Part shown: piece by piece, positions 35,450 to 47,969 of the stretch | How positions within the stretch are numbered: the first letter of the stretch is position 1 | How the letters are laid out: every line of letters begins with the position of its first letter | Source of the DNA: Piper betle | Taxonomy: Eukaryota > Streptophyta > Magnoliopsida > Piperales > Piperaceae | Assembly: GCA_033002965.1 (NCBI GenBank) | Contig: JAURVB010002601.1 | Coordinates: 1 to 64,000 of the forward strand | DNA: 64,000 bases | Direction: 5' to 3' | The notes under the pieces: model-generated | What the model saw: the letters and a program-made list of their open reading frames with translations, nothing else | Database searches by the model: none | What the model was told of the DNA's origin: nothing | Made by a program: the position numbers and the translations under genes

Positions 35450-38050
35450 CGATAAAAGAGATAAATATAATAATACATTTTTAAAAGATAAGTATAATAT
35501 GATATATATATATATATATAAAGTAAAATATATAAGGTCACACTAATTCTATAAGATTAAATGAAAATTTCTTCATGCAATTAAAACATAAATAAAATAG
35601 ACCAAAACAAATAAATATAACACAAGTTCCATAATAATAATTTAATTGTTCATGTTTAATTTAATTAAAATAAAGAAAGCCTATAAATCTAATATGAATA
35701 TGGTCTTCGACAGAAAAGTCGTAACATGTAGTCGAATTCTTTTCTCAATCATTAATATGGAAACCCCACAATGCCACATTAATGTTGAAATTACTGAGTC
35801 GTATAATAAAAGTAAAAATATGGTAATACTCATCAATTTTTTTATCATTTTAATTATCTTATTATACGAGTCTATACTTAGCTCCCCTACATTCAGAGGT
35901 GGCCACCCATTCCGGCTACTTTCCTATACATGTACATATACACTACAAGCTTAATTTATGGTTATTAATATTGTGCAGACCGATCGTCTTAGTATCACAA
36001 GTGAATCCTCTGACACCCCTTTCGGTACGAGAATAGGTCAATTTAAATTTTTTATAAATTTTTTAATGTCATATCGCGTTAAATTAACTTATTGATCATT
36101 TTTCCACGCTTAATGCAATAAATCCACTCTAAATCTATACCGATCGAGACCTCAATTGAGTACTATAAATTCATAATTATTATACAGACCTGAAAGTTTG
36201 ATGAAGCACCTACAACTATGTCACACGATCCTAATCTAAACAAGATAATAAAATTATATATAAGTATAATTTTATATGAGCAAAAATGGATGTAATGAAA
36301 TGACTTAAATATATCATGATTAAAACTCGACAAAATAAATCATATAACATTCAATAATATTAAACTTTAAATTAATCATTTAACTCACAATTAGCAATTT
36401 GTCAACGATAAATAATTACCAACTTACTAGTATGTATTTAATTACTATATTCATATATTTTCCTTCATTGCAAAATATTCATTTTAGACATGATAAAGAT
36501 ACCAACTTAATTTTACAATCACTTAGAGATCTTATTTTTAATTTATAAATTAAAAACATTTAATACACCACAAAAATTAATTATATTAAACACATATTAA
36601 CAATATTTTAATTAACTATGAGAATAATATTTTTACAGATTACTCGACTATCGTATGATTATTATTAATACAATAAATTACTAATCTTTCAATATACCAA
36701 TTAATTAATAATAACGACCTATTATTTGCATTATACTAGCATACTATATTATTTCATTACTGTTATTTATCAAAAAAATAGAACTTACACCACCCAAATA
36801 AATAATTTTTATATTAAAATAATACTCAATAAATATTTTTATCGGTCAATGATCATTATAAGAAGTAAATTCACTAGCCTATAATATTATTAGTTCGAAC
36901 TTTAAGCAATCAACTATTTAATTTACTTAATTAAAGCAACAACCTTATTTATCATAAACCTTTGTACAAGTGATTAAATATGTCATACTTATTATTTTAT
37001 GATAATTAATCATTTATATTTTAATTTACATATATATATATATATATATTCCATAACTTTAGATTTTGATTACAATTATATCATCATGAAATATATGCCT
37101 GACAATATATATTAAACATAGATTTATTATAATATATATTAATCATTGACAAAGTCAATTAAGATAGTTAATTAAAGACATCATCTTTAATAATTTAGAT
37201 TTATAACAAGTTAAATAATTAATATAAAAGTGATTCATTTCTTAATTACGTACTATACTAATTAATATGTGCATAAGATTATAGAATGATTTCAAAGATA
37301 ATCAGCATATAGCATTGATAGTGAGTTAATGCTAATATTAATAAGAATATAGCATAATAATAATTATAATATAATTGATGTGTTATTAATTAGTATTGTA
37401 TTGGTGATAAAAGGTGAAACTTTACTTCATTAATTACTTATAACTACTCATATTTATTCATAAACTTATAATACATGAATTGATTATCAACAATTAATCG
37501 ATATAATAATATCAAACTACCCATGAATTATTATCATTTATTTAACCCAACCATAATTATTTGTAGGCATAAATTGATTATTAATTTAATCAGCATGATC
37601 ACGCTTACGAATTAACTACTTAGATAAGCAAAAATCATTTTTTTATAATCTAAATTAATCATAATAATTTTATAAATAATTTAAAATATAATTTATTAAT
37701 TAATTAATAAAAATAATTTATATAAAACATATATAAATCATAAATTTATTTCCACGTATATTGACACACAACAATAACATGAAATAATTATATTACTTAT
37801 TTAGGATTTAGTATAATAATTAATTAATTGAGTAAACAATAACTAATATTCAATATAATACCAATATTAACATGAATCACGGGTTAAAGCTAATAATGCT
37901 TTTCATAATACAAAGCATTAATAATGTTAGTATTAATTAATACAAACAAAGACATTAATCATATTATTAATAAACACTAAGCATAGTAGTTCATTTAATC
38001 TACAAAACAGCAACAAGCATAAAAAATAAAATAAAAATAGAATGCAGCAA
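35450..38050. other. Extremely AT-rich gene-free tract
   Basis: About 2.6 kb consists mostly of A and T, with frequent taattaatta and ataataatt phrases and two TA runs (35501-35519, 37030-37048). No open frame or element end is visible. It could act as a matrix-attachment region or be a decayed repeat, which is inference. Confidence 0.55.
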
Positions 38051-39262
38051 GAAAGAAGGAAATATTTATAACTTTCCACTCAAAAATTCATGCAACGAGG
38101 TGAATGGATAAAAGATTACGCACCCGTATAACAAACATGCACATTGAATAGGAAGAAATCGAATAGATCTTCACAATCAAAAGAAATAAAAACAAAAAAA
38201 CAAAGTAATGCATGTATGAAAAGGGGAGAAAAAAAAAGGAGAATAGGAAGGATGGGTGTATATCGAGCAAGATGGAAAGATGTGGAGAATGGTTGTCAAT
38301 GATATGCAAGGGAGATGAGAAGAAGATGAAAAGAAGAAAAGGTGATGACGGTAGTAGGGGGACGGATTCGTCAAAGTATTTTTTTAACGTAAAAGGAAAA
38401 GATACTAACTTTCCACAAAATCCCTTATAAACACCTTCTTGATCGATCTAGAAGAATTTATTTTATTTTATTTTTTACTTAAAAAAAACAAAGATCCATA
38501 AAAAAAAATCCAATAAATTTTAAGGGCTTTACAACAACGGTTGTAATCGAGTCACTACAAGTTCATTATAAAATAAGTTAAAATAGGCAATAAAGTAATT
38601 TACAGTTGTCATATCAAACTAGCTACTAAGAAAGTCAACAGATGAAAAATGTCATCTGTTAACCAAAAAAATCTGCTTTGATTGTTCAGTTTTTCAGATT
38701 GAGTTGGTTTTTTGTCTGTTTTTGAGATGGATGTTCCCTAGGTAATCATCTAAACCATGTCCAATACATATCAATAATCAATAATATGCAATCAAGTTTC
38801 AATCTTTGCCCATGAGATAGAATTGAACAACTTCAATTGACAATCAAAGTAATTTATCTATGCCGTATGGAAGTAAAATAAATATATCTGCACACATGGA
38901 AACATGAGGACAACATTACAGAATAATTATAACAAAAATTTCAATTTTCATTTTCATAGTAGGTTGTTTTACCAGTGTATAATAGGAAGAAATCAAAGAC
39001 ATGCAAAATAAATAACAGTAATGAAGAAAACATAAGTAATTCTCCTCTAGGCCGCCTCACCGTCTTCTCTAGGCTCCCTGATTCATCCCCCACCTGTGTA
39101 CGCCGCCTCTGCCTTGCCCCCTCGCTGTTCAACCAGTCTGGTCTGCATCCCCCGCCCCATTACCCTCTGTCTGTTATTGTGAAACTCGAATGTAAATGTA
39201 TATATAACCAAAGTTCCCTGAAAATCGGCAACAGGGTGAGCACGTGCAACTGCCTTAAACCC
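38051..39262. other. Intergenic DNA left of the ataxin-10-like locus
   Basis: A purine-rich stretch lies at 38210-38345. A modest GC-rich patch lies at 39045-39180 with overlapping frames on both strands and no known motif. Confidence 0.4.
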
Positions 39263-39625
39263 CTGGTTTTTTGAATTTTGTGTTGGACTCACTTCGTAAG
39301 CTTGAACCACCAGAATTAATTAGAAAATCTAGAATGCGAGATTTGTCTCAGGGTAAGATTCCTTGCCCTTATAAAGGTTACCGAGGAGATTTGATTGTCA
39401 TTATTGCCAATTGTACATTTAGAAGAAAAAAGTGCAAGATGAAATTAGACGACAGAATGGGATTGTTCTATTGTTAGAACAATGTGTTGTTGATGAAGGC
39501 AATCCTTTCTCGAGAGAGAAGGCTTTATGGGTTATTAGAAATTTACTAGAAGGAAATGATGATAACCAAAGGGAAGTTGCTGAACTGGAGATTCAAGGAT
39601 CTGTGAACTTGCCTGAGGCTGATGC
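39263..39625 (+). pseudogene. Inverted C-terminal part of the ataxin-10-like gene
   Basis: On the plus strand 39263-39429 is an almost exact inverted copy (two differences seen in 167 bases) of the end of the minus-strand exon at 39626-39792. It encodes SLRKLEPPELIRKSRMRDLS and CPYKGYRGDLIVIIANCTF. It continues into 39430-39625, which encodes the conserved ataxin-10 C-terminal block (LLLEQCVVDEGNPF, IRNLLEGNDDNQ, VAELEIQGSVNLPE) that is missing from the minus-strand gene. The two parts are out of frame by one base at the A-run near 39424-39431. The frame then runs into the inverted arm, so no proper stop or C-terminus is made. Confidence 0.8.
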
Positions 39626-41188
39626 TTTTCTTCTAAATGTACAATTGGCAATAATGACAATCAAATCTCCTCGGTAACCTTTATAAGGGCAAGGAATCTT
39701 ACCCTGAGACAAATCTCGCACTCTAGATTTTCTAATTAATTCTGGTGGTTCAAGCTTACGAAGTGAGTCCAACACAAAATTCAAAAGACCAGAATATAAT
39801 AGAGAATCAAGGGCAGATGAGCGAGCCATCTCTTCATCACTCTCAACACATGTACTTATATCCCTCAAAATGATAAGGGAAGACTCAAGGACCTCAACTG
39901 CAAGTGAGTTTGTCTGGAAGTATATCTCATTCCCAAAACTAGAATGAACAATAGAGGAAGCATCCCTCAGAATTTGATATATGGAAAAAGCGAAATCATC
40001 ACAAACTTGCTCCTCATGTATTTTTGAGAGTAAACTCAATAAAAAACCTTGAACTCTGGTAAATCGTGTGCCTTCAAGCTCATGGTTTCCGTGAAGCACA
40101 TGTGCATCAGTAGGGCATAACTTAGAAAATAATCGACGAAAAAAGGTGCCCTCATAGCATAGTTTTGACAAAAGCCATAACAAATGGTCTTCAGCAAAAT
40201 CTTCTGCAATAATACATAAGAGGAGAAACAATAAGATAATCATATTAAAAAAAAAGGCACTCTATTAAAAATAAAACTCTACATATGTTATCAATCATAT
40301 TCAGCAACAATGTTCGTATCATTCAATTTAATTTAGACGACAAAGTTATAGTTGTAAAAGAACAGAAAATTTCACAACCCCAGTATACAAATCATGAACA
40401 TCACCTACATCCTATTCCAGCAAAGCTAGGGTCGAAAATTCTTATGAAGAAATATCTCAATAAAGTCAATGTTGAACAACAAACCTAAATTAATTGCAGG
40501 AAAAAATTCCCAGTACAAACAATCAACCAAAAAAAGTGAAAATACAGAAAAAACTTACGGATGTAAGTAAGAGAATTTGGCATTAACATCTGATACCTAT
40601 TAAAGAGGTCTGGATAACGTCAGCAATAATTAGTACTCCATCATTTGTTTTCAACTCCTCCAGTCGCATTGCATCGTCCTTACAAAGTTCAAACAACAGC
40701 CTTGAAACCAAATCAGATACTTCCCTAATATGGACTTGTGACACCTCCATAAATCCTAACGGGTAAAATTACCTCCACACTTCCGAGTGATAAGCAGACT
40801 CAGTCAGCACCACATTCGCCAGTATCTGGAGACCAACCTGGATAATTTTGGGATCAAAATTAACTGACCGAAAAATACTTATTAAGGATTCCACACCAAA
40901 TAGATTGAGGAAAGTGGTTATGTTGGTAGACTCTCCAGCACATAGGTTTCTGAGAATTCGGAATGCAGCAATGAGGTGACGGGAAGGAGAGGTTGAATGT
41001 TTTTCTGCTAGGTTTTTGGAGGTAATGAGAAGATACGATATAATGTTCTTGGATGCAAAGCTAGACTGGCCAATGGGCGTCTTAGAAGTCTCAATCAGAC
41101 TAGCTAGAGTTTCCTCAGGGGTTTCTTTGACAAAGAAAGGATCTCCAGCTGAATGATCTTCGCTAAATGCTTCTAAATGAAAAGCCAT
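39626..41188 (-). pseudogene. Ataxin-10 homologue (ARM-repeat protein), broken
   Basis: The exon at 41188-40597 begins MAFHLEAFSEDHSAG and carries the family's LIETSKTP, SKNIISYLL and RILRNLCAGES blocks. A GT-AG intron follows, then the exon from 40203 to the arm border with SGLLNFVLDSLRKLEPPE and CPYKGYRGDLIVIIANC. This order matches plant ataxin-10-domain proteins (Arabidopsis MEE50/At4g00231 type), ARM-repeat proteins with a role in embryo development. Two lesions break it. One is an in-frame TAA (40771-40769, codon 140) where relatives have Gln in EVWRQFYPLGF. The other is loss of the C-terminal block, which lies inverted next door. The frame after the TAA stays open to the splice site, so the mutation is recent or an assembly error. 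Confidence 0.82.
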
Positions 41189-41220
41189 CCTGCACAATAA
41201 TGAGTTAGTTATAAACAAGC

Positions 41221-41545
41221 TCAAGAACCCTTGCATAAAAGAAGACACAAGATAAAGAAAACATACGTTCCTACCATGGCACAAATTGATGCAATCCTAC
41301 TAAGAGGATGTATGAACAGAAAGTGAACGCGGAAATTCATGGGGATGAGTTGCAGATTGTCACCCGCAACTGGCAAAAACCAAGGATGGAGAATGGTTGT
41401 TGAATGGATATCTTGTTTGTTACATTCAACCCTGTTCGTACCAACTGCGATTGACAATCTCTTGCCATCCCCATTGAGTTGCAGGTTTACCTTCTGTCCT
41501 CACATCATCTTATTAGGAATGACCAATTCTATATATTTTGAATAA
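41221..41545 (-). other. Unrecognised open frame upstream of the ataxin-10-like locus
   Basis: A minus-strand frame reads QKVNLQLNGDGKRLSIAVG and then GTNRVECNKQDIHSTT and LPVAGDNLQLIPMN. It looks protein-like, but I cannot assign it. It may be leader, a decayed element or an unrelated exon. It does not splice in frame to the ataxin-10 exon in any way I could find. Confidence 0.25.
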
Positions 41546-42257
41546 CGAATCATTCAATTTGATGCTAAGAAAGTGGAAAATGGAAGATTTCAGCCTGTTT
41601 GTGACTCAATTTGAACCTTATGTGATCACACTATTTCTCATCTTACCGAAAAAAAATGATGATAAAAGTTTAGTTCCCATTTTAGTTAAATAAAACTTGT
41701 AAAATGATAAAAGATGATGCGGCAAAGAGATGAGTCACCTCAGGACTTGCAGAGGAATTTAAGACAGGAAACAAAAGATGAGATGTTAGGCATAGGCAAT
41801 CTGATACAGCAGTGGCAAGCTCAACCTGGCTAGCCTGATTGTCCTCAATCGGAGAAGATTGAGATCAATCAAGCTCTCCACCATCTTCTACTCGGCCAGA
41901 GTTCTGTGGGTGGCGCCGGGAAAATGGGATTTTTTGGGCACGCCGAGCGACTGGCACTCCTGTCACAGCAGTTTGGGTCAAGGGAGGGGGAAATGGGATG
42001 GGTTGGGTCAAAAAGAGTATTTGGGTTTGGTTGGCTTGATATGAAATAATAATATATCCCTTGAACCTATCTTGAACGAGTCAAGTTGAGTTTAGCACTG
42101 ATCAAACTCGACCATTTATTTCAAGTTTGAATCAAGTTTAAAAAGGTTCAAGTTGAGTTAGGTTTTGTTGAATAGGAGAACAATCAGCTATTATATATTT
42201 ACTTTTTACTATTGACGATGACCAGATTGTTTTGTTGTTTTTTTTTGCGCTCTCTAC
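41546..42257. other. Intergenic DNA
   Basis: A minus-strand frame near 41720-41870 (SQVELATAVSDCLCLTSHLL) ends at a possible GT donor and could be a leader exon, but phase does not fit the next exon. The remainder shows no feature. Confidence 0.35.
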
Positions 42258-42715
42258 TAGGGCTGCTAAACTAGCGAGCGAGCCGAGCTCACCTTTTGCC
42301 CGAACTTGACTCGAATTGCTCGAAGTTTATTCTAACTCTACTTGAAATCGAACGAGTTTCGAATATATATGCTCAAAATTGATTCGAATATTTCTGATAC
42401 TGTTTGAGCTCGAATACACTTAAACTATTAAATTTTAAGGAACTCGAAACCACTTTATTTGGGAGCTTAAAACCAGCTCGTTTAGGAGCTGAAACTGACT
42501 CGTTTGGGAGCTCGAAACAAGCTCGTTAAGGAGTTCAAATCCAGCTCATTTGGGAGTTCGAAACCAGATCATTTGGGAGCTCGAAACGAACTCATTTGGG
42601 AGCTACTAATTCATTTGGGAGCTCGAAATCAGTTAGTTTGGGAGCTCAACATTAGCTCGTTTGGAAGCTCGAAACGAGCTATTTTCGAAAGTAGCTCATT
42701 TTAGAGAAAAACATA
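42258..42715. repeat. GCTCG-rich repeat, copy 3, with internal 25-bp tandem array
   Basis: The left end tagggctgctaaactagcga plus gagccgagctcacc matches the style of copies at 19130 and 26640, in the opposite orientation. From about 42460 to 42690 a unit of about 25 bases (tcgtttgggagctcgaaacc) is repeated roughly nine times with changes. The array yields a repetitive open frame that I do not take as a gene. Confidence 0.65.
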
Positions 42716-42769
42716 TAATTATAAAGATTAAAAATTAATAACATACTCTGTCAACAAAGTAGTATATCA

Positions 42770-44123
42770 TACTCACAATACACTCATCACCCATCAAACA
42801 TTCAACAATCCTCCTCATAATAAAAATGTCCCTATCTTATCTTATTCTCATTGATTTTATTATATTTTTTAAAATTATGTTACAATCAACTATTATGCTC
42901 AAATTTAATTTATTTAATTAGATAATTAACATTCATTAAGTATAACTCAAATCATACAAATGTATCAGGCGTTCATCACATCAAATAATCAACCCTAGCA
43001 TACTATACTAAAAAATTATCAACTTTAAATAATTAAATCAAAGGTAATTATACCTTCCGTCGTCGGCAAGGGCAAGGGTTTCGTTGCACGACTTGGAGCT
43101 CGAATTTGGTGCTCGGCAACTCCAAAATTCGATTAGGTTCGACTGGATGAGTTCCACATAAGATCCAGCATATTCAGCTTTCCGGCAACTGTGGCCGGCG
43201 GCGGTTACAGGAGGTATGGCGGTAGTATGGGGTTCCTCTGGTAACGGCTCGTCGAGCCCGACGCGTCTACGACGTCAACAATGTCAGCGGAGGCGGTGGC
43301 TCGCCGGAAAAAGGGCAAAACAGGGGCGGACGGTGGTGGGGTGACGAGATCCGGCCGGGATGGGCGGCGCTGGGCTCCGCTCCGGTCGGGGAAGGTCGCC
43401 GGAGGGTCGACAACGTCGAGGCGGCGACTGGATGGCGGCAGCGACGGTCGCCGGCTGCGGGATCGGCGACTGGAGTGCGGCGCGGTCGCGGCGGCTTCGT
43501 CGCGTCGTGGAGGCCGAGCGACGATCGGACGATGGGGTGAATGGATGGCGATGTTTTGGCCGTGACCGGCGGCGTCGATCGGCGTTGGTGCAGCGGTTGG
43601 AGGCGGCGTTGGCGACGGAGGAGGGCGGCGTCGAGGGGGGTGCGGGGGAACGAGAAAGTCGGGGGAAAATGAGTCGGTGGCGATACGGTAAATAAAGTTT
43701 GACTCGATTTAGACTCGAATTAAAAATAATAATTAATTTATAATAAATTTTAAAAATAATTCAAAAAATAAGAAAAAATTTTATAAAATATAATACATAA
43801 ATACACTATAACGACATATTTTATAACTAATAACACACTCAAATTGCCCTATAATACATTGTAATACGTGTTTTGGCTTAAAAATAATTTTATGATCAAA
43901 TATATAAAAAATATTACATATTTTTATATACTTATGATAATTAATTTCTCATCTATCTTTTCGACGTTATCATTATATTCTCAGATACACTTACCCCCTC
44001 ACTCATAACTTAAAATTAGCCCTAACTCAGCACGCAATTTCTGAAATTGACTCAATTCAAATCAATGATTGAACCGACTGGTTTTCTAATATAAAACTCT
44101 GACTTGAGTCATAGGTTTTATAT
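42770..44123. repeat. Remnant of the solo-LTR family (copy C)
   Basis: It follows the solo LTR at 7801-10726 block by block: ttataccttccgtcgtcg, ggagctcgaatttggtgctc, the GC-rich core, gtttgactcgatttagactcg, ttttataactaataacacac, cttttcgacgttatcat, gaaccgactggtt, ending near gagtcataggttttata. The 5' half is missing or too diverged. The overlapping frames in the GC-rich core are composition artefacts. Confidence 0.75.
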
Positions 44124-45448
44124 ATAGGCTTATTGATAGATGTGGTATCATATAGGAACCCAATTAAGACATGATATTTTTATACATGTAGTTTTATATA
44201 TGTATTTTTATCTTGGTAATAAATGTGAATTTTTTGGCTATCTTAACCATGTTTTTGGTGGTCCGTCTTTTATATAAGTCATAACTTGCAGAATTGATTA
44301 ACCTTATGATTTTAGTTAATTAAGCCATGATAAATAATTAAATTGTTGTGGCATAGATTTTCTATTGGTAGCCGACTCATGTTAATTAAAATTGGTTTTT
44401 GTTCTTTTGTTGTAGTAAAATTATTTTTTAAAATTTATAATAATAGTCAATAATAAGATTTATCTACGATGTTAAGTGCATTTTGAGTAGGCAAATGATA
44501 TTATGTATATTATTATATTATATTATTTAGACAAGTTTGAGTCAAGTTACGAGTCTATTTCAAATTATAACTCAGTCGACCTTTTACTTAATTAGTAACC
44601 CTACTCTTAACCTTTTTGCTCAATTAGTAACCCTACTCGCAACCTTTTCTTATACGCGGTTAATTCCAGTCCACATCTAATATTTTACTAATAATATACT
44701 CAAAATATACGTGATGTTTTTAACAAAAGTCTCTTAATAAGTATAAACTCAAAATATTCTACATTTATATTGCTATTTTCATTGATCATCTTCTTCTCTC
44801 CGTTATGATTATCTACAAATAATTTTATTTAATAAATATAATATTCATAAGATAATTATACAAAATTATAATATTTTATTAATAATATATTCAAAATATA
44901 TGTGATATTTTTAACAAAAATCGGTTAATAAGGATAAACTCAAAATATTCTACATTTATATCACTATTTTCATTGATCATCTTCTTCTCTCCGTTATGAT
45001 TATTTACAAATAATTTTGTTTGATAAATCTAATATTCATGAGATAATTATACAAAATTATGAAAATTTGATAAATATAACCATTGATACATGTAACAGTT
45101 AATTATACAAACTTGATAAAATAGGCATCAACCATACGGAAAAATTAATAAATATGACATTCACGTATAAGGTAAACATGCATGATCATGAAAAATTGAT
45201 TAACATGACTAACATTCACGTATGCAATAAATATAAAAAGTTGATAAACACAATATCTATATACTAACGGAGAAAATTATTAAAAATTGAAAAACATGAC
45301 ATTAACCTTTAAGATAAGCATGCTAAAATGGTAACATAAATTCCATTTATAATTATTTATTCATTAATTTAAATTTAAAATTTATTATTATAGGCTCTTG
45401 AAAAAATTTTATATGAGTGCCCCGCGCATAGCACATGTCATAACCTAG
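44124..45448 (+). mobile_element. Helitron 3' portion
   Basis: The block ends gtgccccgcgcatagcacat, then gtcataacCTAG at 45445-45448, followed by T. A GC hairpin about ten bases before a terminal CTAG, with T after it, is the Helitron 3' signature. Here the right hairpin arm is mutated. The left border is uncertain, so I give the edge of the neighbouring repeat as a limit. The interior is AT-rich with short degenerate repeats (attcacgtataag, gataaacatgac). No Rep/helicase is visible, so it is non-autonomous. Confidence 0.6.
44679..45061 (+). repeat. 191-bp direct tandem duplication
   Basis: Two adjacent copies (about 44679-44869 and 44870-45061) share long identical stretches such as cattgatcatcttcttctct and ctcaaaatattctacattta. 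Few differences separate them. The duplication lies inside the Helitron-like block. Confidence 0.8.
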
Positions 45449-46129
45449 TCTGTGTGTGTGTGTTCAAGCGCGGGATTTTTGCTCTTGTGAATCATGCTTC
45501 ACTTCGTGTCGGGTTAAAGGGTTTGGTTGAACTAAAGGCACCCTTGTCGCACAAAGAAATCATGCAAGTTAAAAATAAAAAAAATACCGCGAGTGGAGAA
45601 AGACAAGTAATTTTTATGCCGTTCTTTAGGTTCAACTCAAATGACTGAGGTAGTCCATGGTGACTTGATACCCATAAATTCGCTATTTTTTCTTTAATTT
45701 TAAACTTTACACAAAATAGTGAATTTTGCCACTTTTGAATTGATCCACCTTTAATAACTTCGACTCTAATGCCTTGGTATATCCCTTTTTTATCTTCAAA
45801 TTTTTAAGATAACTTCACCACAATGTCTAGACTATCCAAAAATGGTGGGGTAGCAAGTTTTGCCTCGATCTGAGATTTGGAAAACTTTTAAATTACTTCT
45901 AGAGTGATAATTGACTAAACAAGACCGCATCAAGTTGGCCAAAGGCTGGTAAATAATGGACTAGACCTGATGGCGTATGCAGTGCTGAGCCGAGGTTAGG
46001 TGCACCAGGTAGTTGATAGTGTGTTGTATGCCAGTAGGTAGAATTGGTAGTAGACAAGTCACGAACAGGATTCGGGCAATTTGGTCATAGTCATGATTCA
46101 CGGGCAACAGGATGTAGTTATTGGTCCGC
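45449..46129. other. Intergenic DNA
   Basis: A short GT run follows the Helitron end. No gene recognised. A 64-codon frame at 45454 has no known motif. Confidence 0.45.
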
Positions 46130-46800
46130 ACAGAGCAAGTAGACGACCCAGCCCAAAGTATAATATAATAGGTTAAGTCATTTCTTCAAAAATGGTTAAC
46201 TAAGTTAAAAATCTATAGTGTATTAGTAATATTATATGTGAGGCTAAGTTGATGAATCACACAATCCACCCACCTTAAGAAATTTTATTTCCCAAATTTT
46301 TACACTTAACTTGTTGCTAGCCCCAACCCACGACTTTTTTGGCTCATGATCAGCAACCTAGCCAACATCATCTAATACAGAATCCTATTAGGTATTAAAT
46401 GTGAGACTAAGTTAAAACATCTTACAATCCACCCACCTTAGAAAATTTTGCTTTTGGCTCATTGTTAGCCCCAGCCCACGACCTTCTTTGGTCCATGCCT
46501 GATAGCCTAGCAAAATTCCTATACTTGACCTATTGTTAGCCCTATCCCATGACCTTTTTTAGTCTGTGATTAGCAGCCTAGCCAACGTTCATAATCTAGC
46601 CCACCATGTAACACGAAACTCAGAGGCTTTGATACCATTTGCAACAACTCGACCCAAAGTACAACATAATACGCTAAATAATTTCCTTAAAATTGGTTAA
46701 CCAAGTTAAAGATCTATACTTTATTCTCACTTATAAACACGATTTCATCCTAATAAGTATTATATATGAAACTAAGTTAAGGGATCTCACACCAACTAAC
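46130..46800. repeat. Nested degenerate repeat block
   Basis: The phrase cccaaagtataatataatag with its following 90 bases recurs at about 46668 as cccaaagtacaacataatac. Between them, three copies of a unit containing gttagccccaacccacgacc and gcagcctagcc occur. The phrase ctttgataccatttgcaaca resembles ends of common plant repeats. Origin not determined. Confidence 0.55.
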
Positions 46801-47969
46801 TTTATCAGAGTTTCCATACTTCAAACTCCCTCCATGTGTCATCTTTGATAACTTCATCTCACAATGTACATTACATCCCAAGGAAGGAGGATTGATATGG
46901 TAACATGCAAAAAGACGTACAAGTACTACAATATAGTCCCTAGTAATCTAGGTATTCCTAGTCACTACCTGACTCAATTCAACTGACTAAGCATGTGGAG
47001 ACTCTGACTTGTCCAAGTCTCTAGTACAATGGAAAGGAAAAGCGAGTCTTTAAACTTATCATGACATGTATGTGAGATCTTTGATGGTGTTTACTGAAAT
47101 CATAATCTCATATTTATCTCATAACTCTTCTATAATTGCTAATACTAAAATCTGCTCAGATCTAAGTGAGCAAAAAATATGAAATCTTAAAAAAATACCA
47201 AAGGATATATATGTCGGCTTAATTAAGGACAACTCTACACACTTGGCTCAAAATAAAAGTATTTTATCTCAATCGACTAAAATATAATTTTGGTACCAAA
47301 CTATAAACCTCAAGTTTGGTTCACCTAAAAACCAAATGAAAACTATTACAATCGAATAAAGTCATGTTTAAATCAATTAATCCATATGATTAGAAAGATA
47401 AGCTTCTCGACAATAGAATATATTATTAAATATATATAAAAACATATCAAGTATAGATAAAAATATAATAGAAAATAATGATACACTGAGCTCAAGTGCG
47501 TGAGATATTTATTTGTCTTTCCATCAAACAGACTCCGGACATAAAAATATTTATATAATAAAAAAAATGTCTATAATGAATGTCTTATTATATATGTATA
47601 TTTTTATTTTTTAGACCAATGTCTTATTATATATGTATATTCTGAGCTGACTTTATCTAGTTTCAATTAAAGTAAAAATAAAAATTATTTTTATAAAACT
47701 ATTTGAATAAAGGAACATTATATTATCACTGAAGATTTCAAGAATTAAGATTGTTGTGTCTTAAATTTAATAATTATAAAAAATAATTTACTTATAAATT
47801 TAAACTTTATTATTTATATTATTAATTTATAAATTTTGTCAATTTGTTATTCGTTAATGTTCTGATTTATTTTTATTCGATCATAATAATAATAATTTTT
47901 ATAATCGAGAAATAAAAGGAAAAAAATGATTAAAATAGGAAGGGGTGCTTCCCTGCACCTCCACCGACA
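46801..47969. other. Intergenic DNA upstream of the PPR gene
   Basis: AT-rich, with a small duplication near 47575-47640 (gtcttattatatatgtatat twice). No gene seen. Confidence 0.5.

Noticed and set aside
42504..42704. Repetitive frame of 66 codons
   Set aside because: It is produced by the 25-bp tandem array, with no sign of coding constraint.
43281..43695. Two overlapping GC-rich frames of 94 and 111 codons
   Set aside because: They lie in the homologous GC-rich core of another LTR-family copy and are not conserved as protein between copies.
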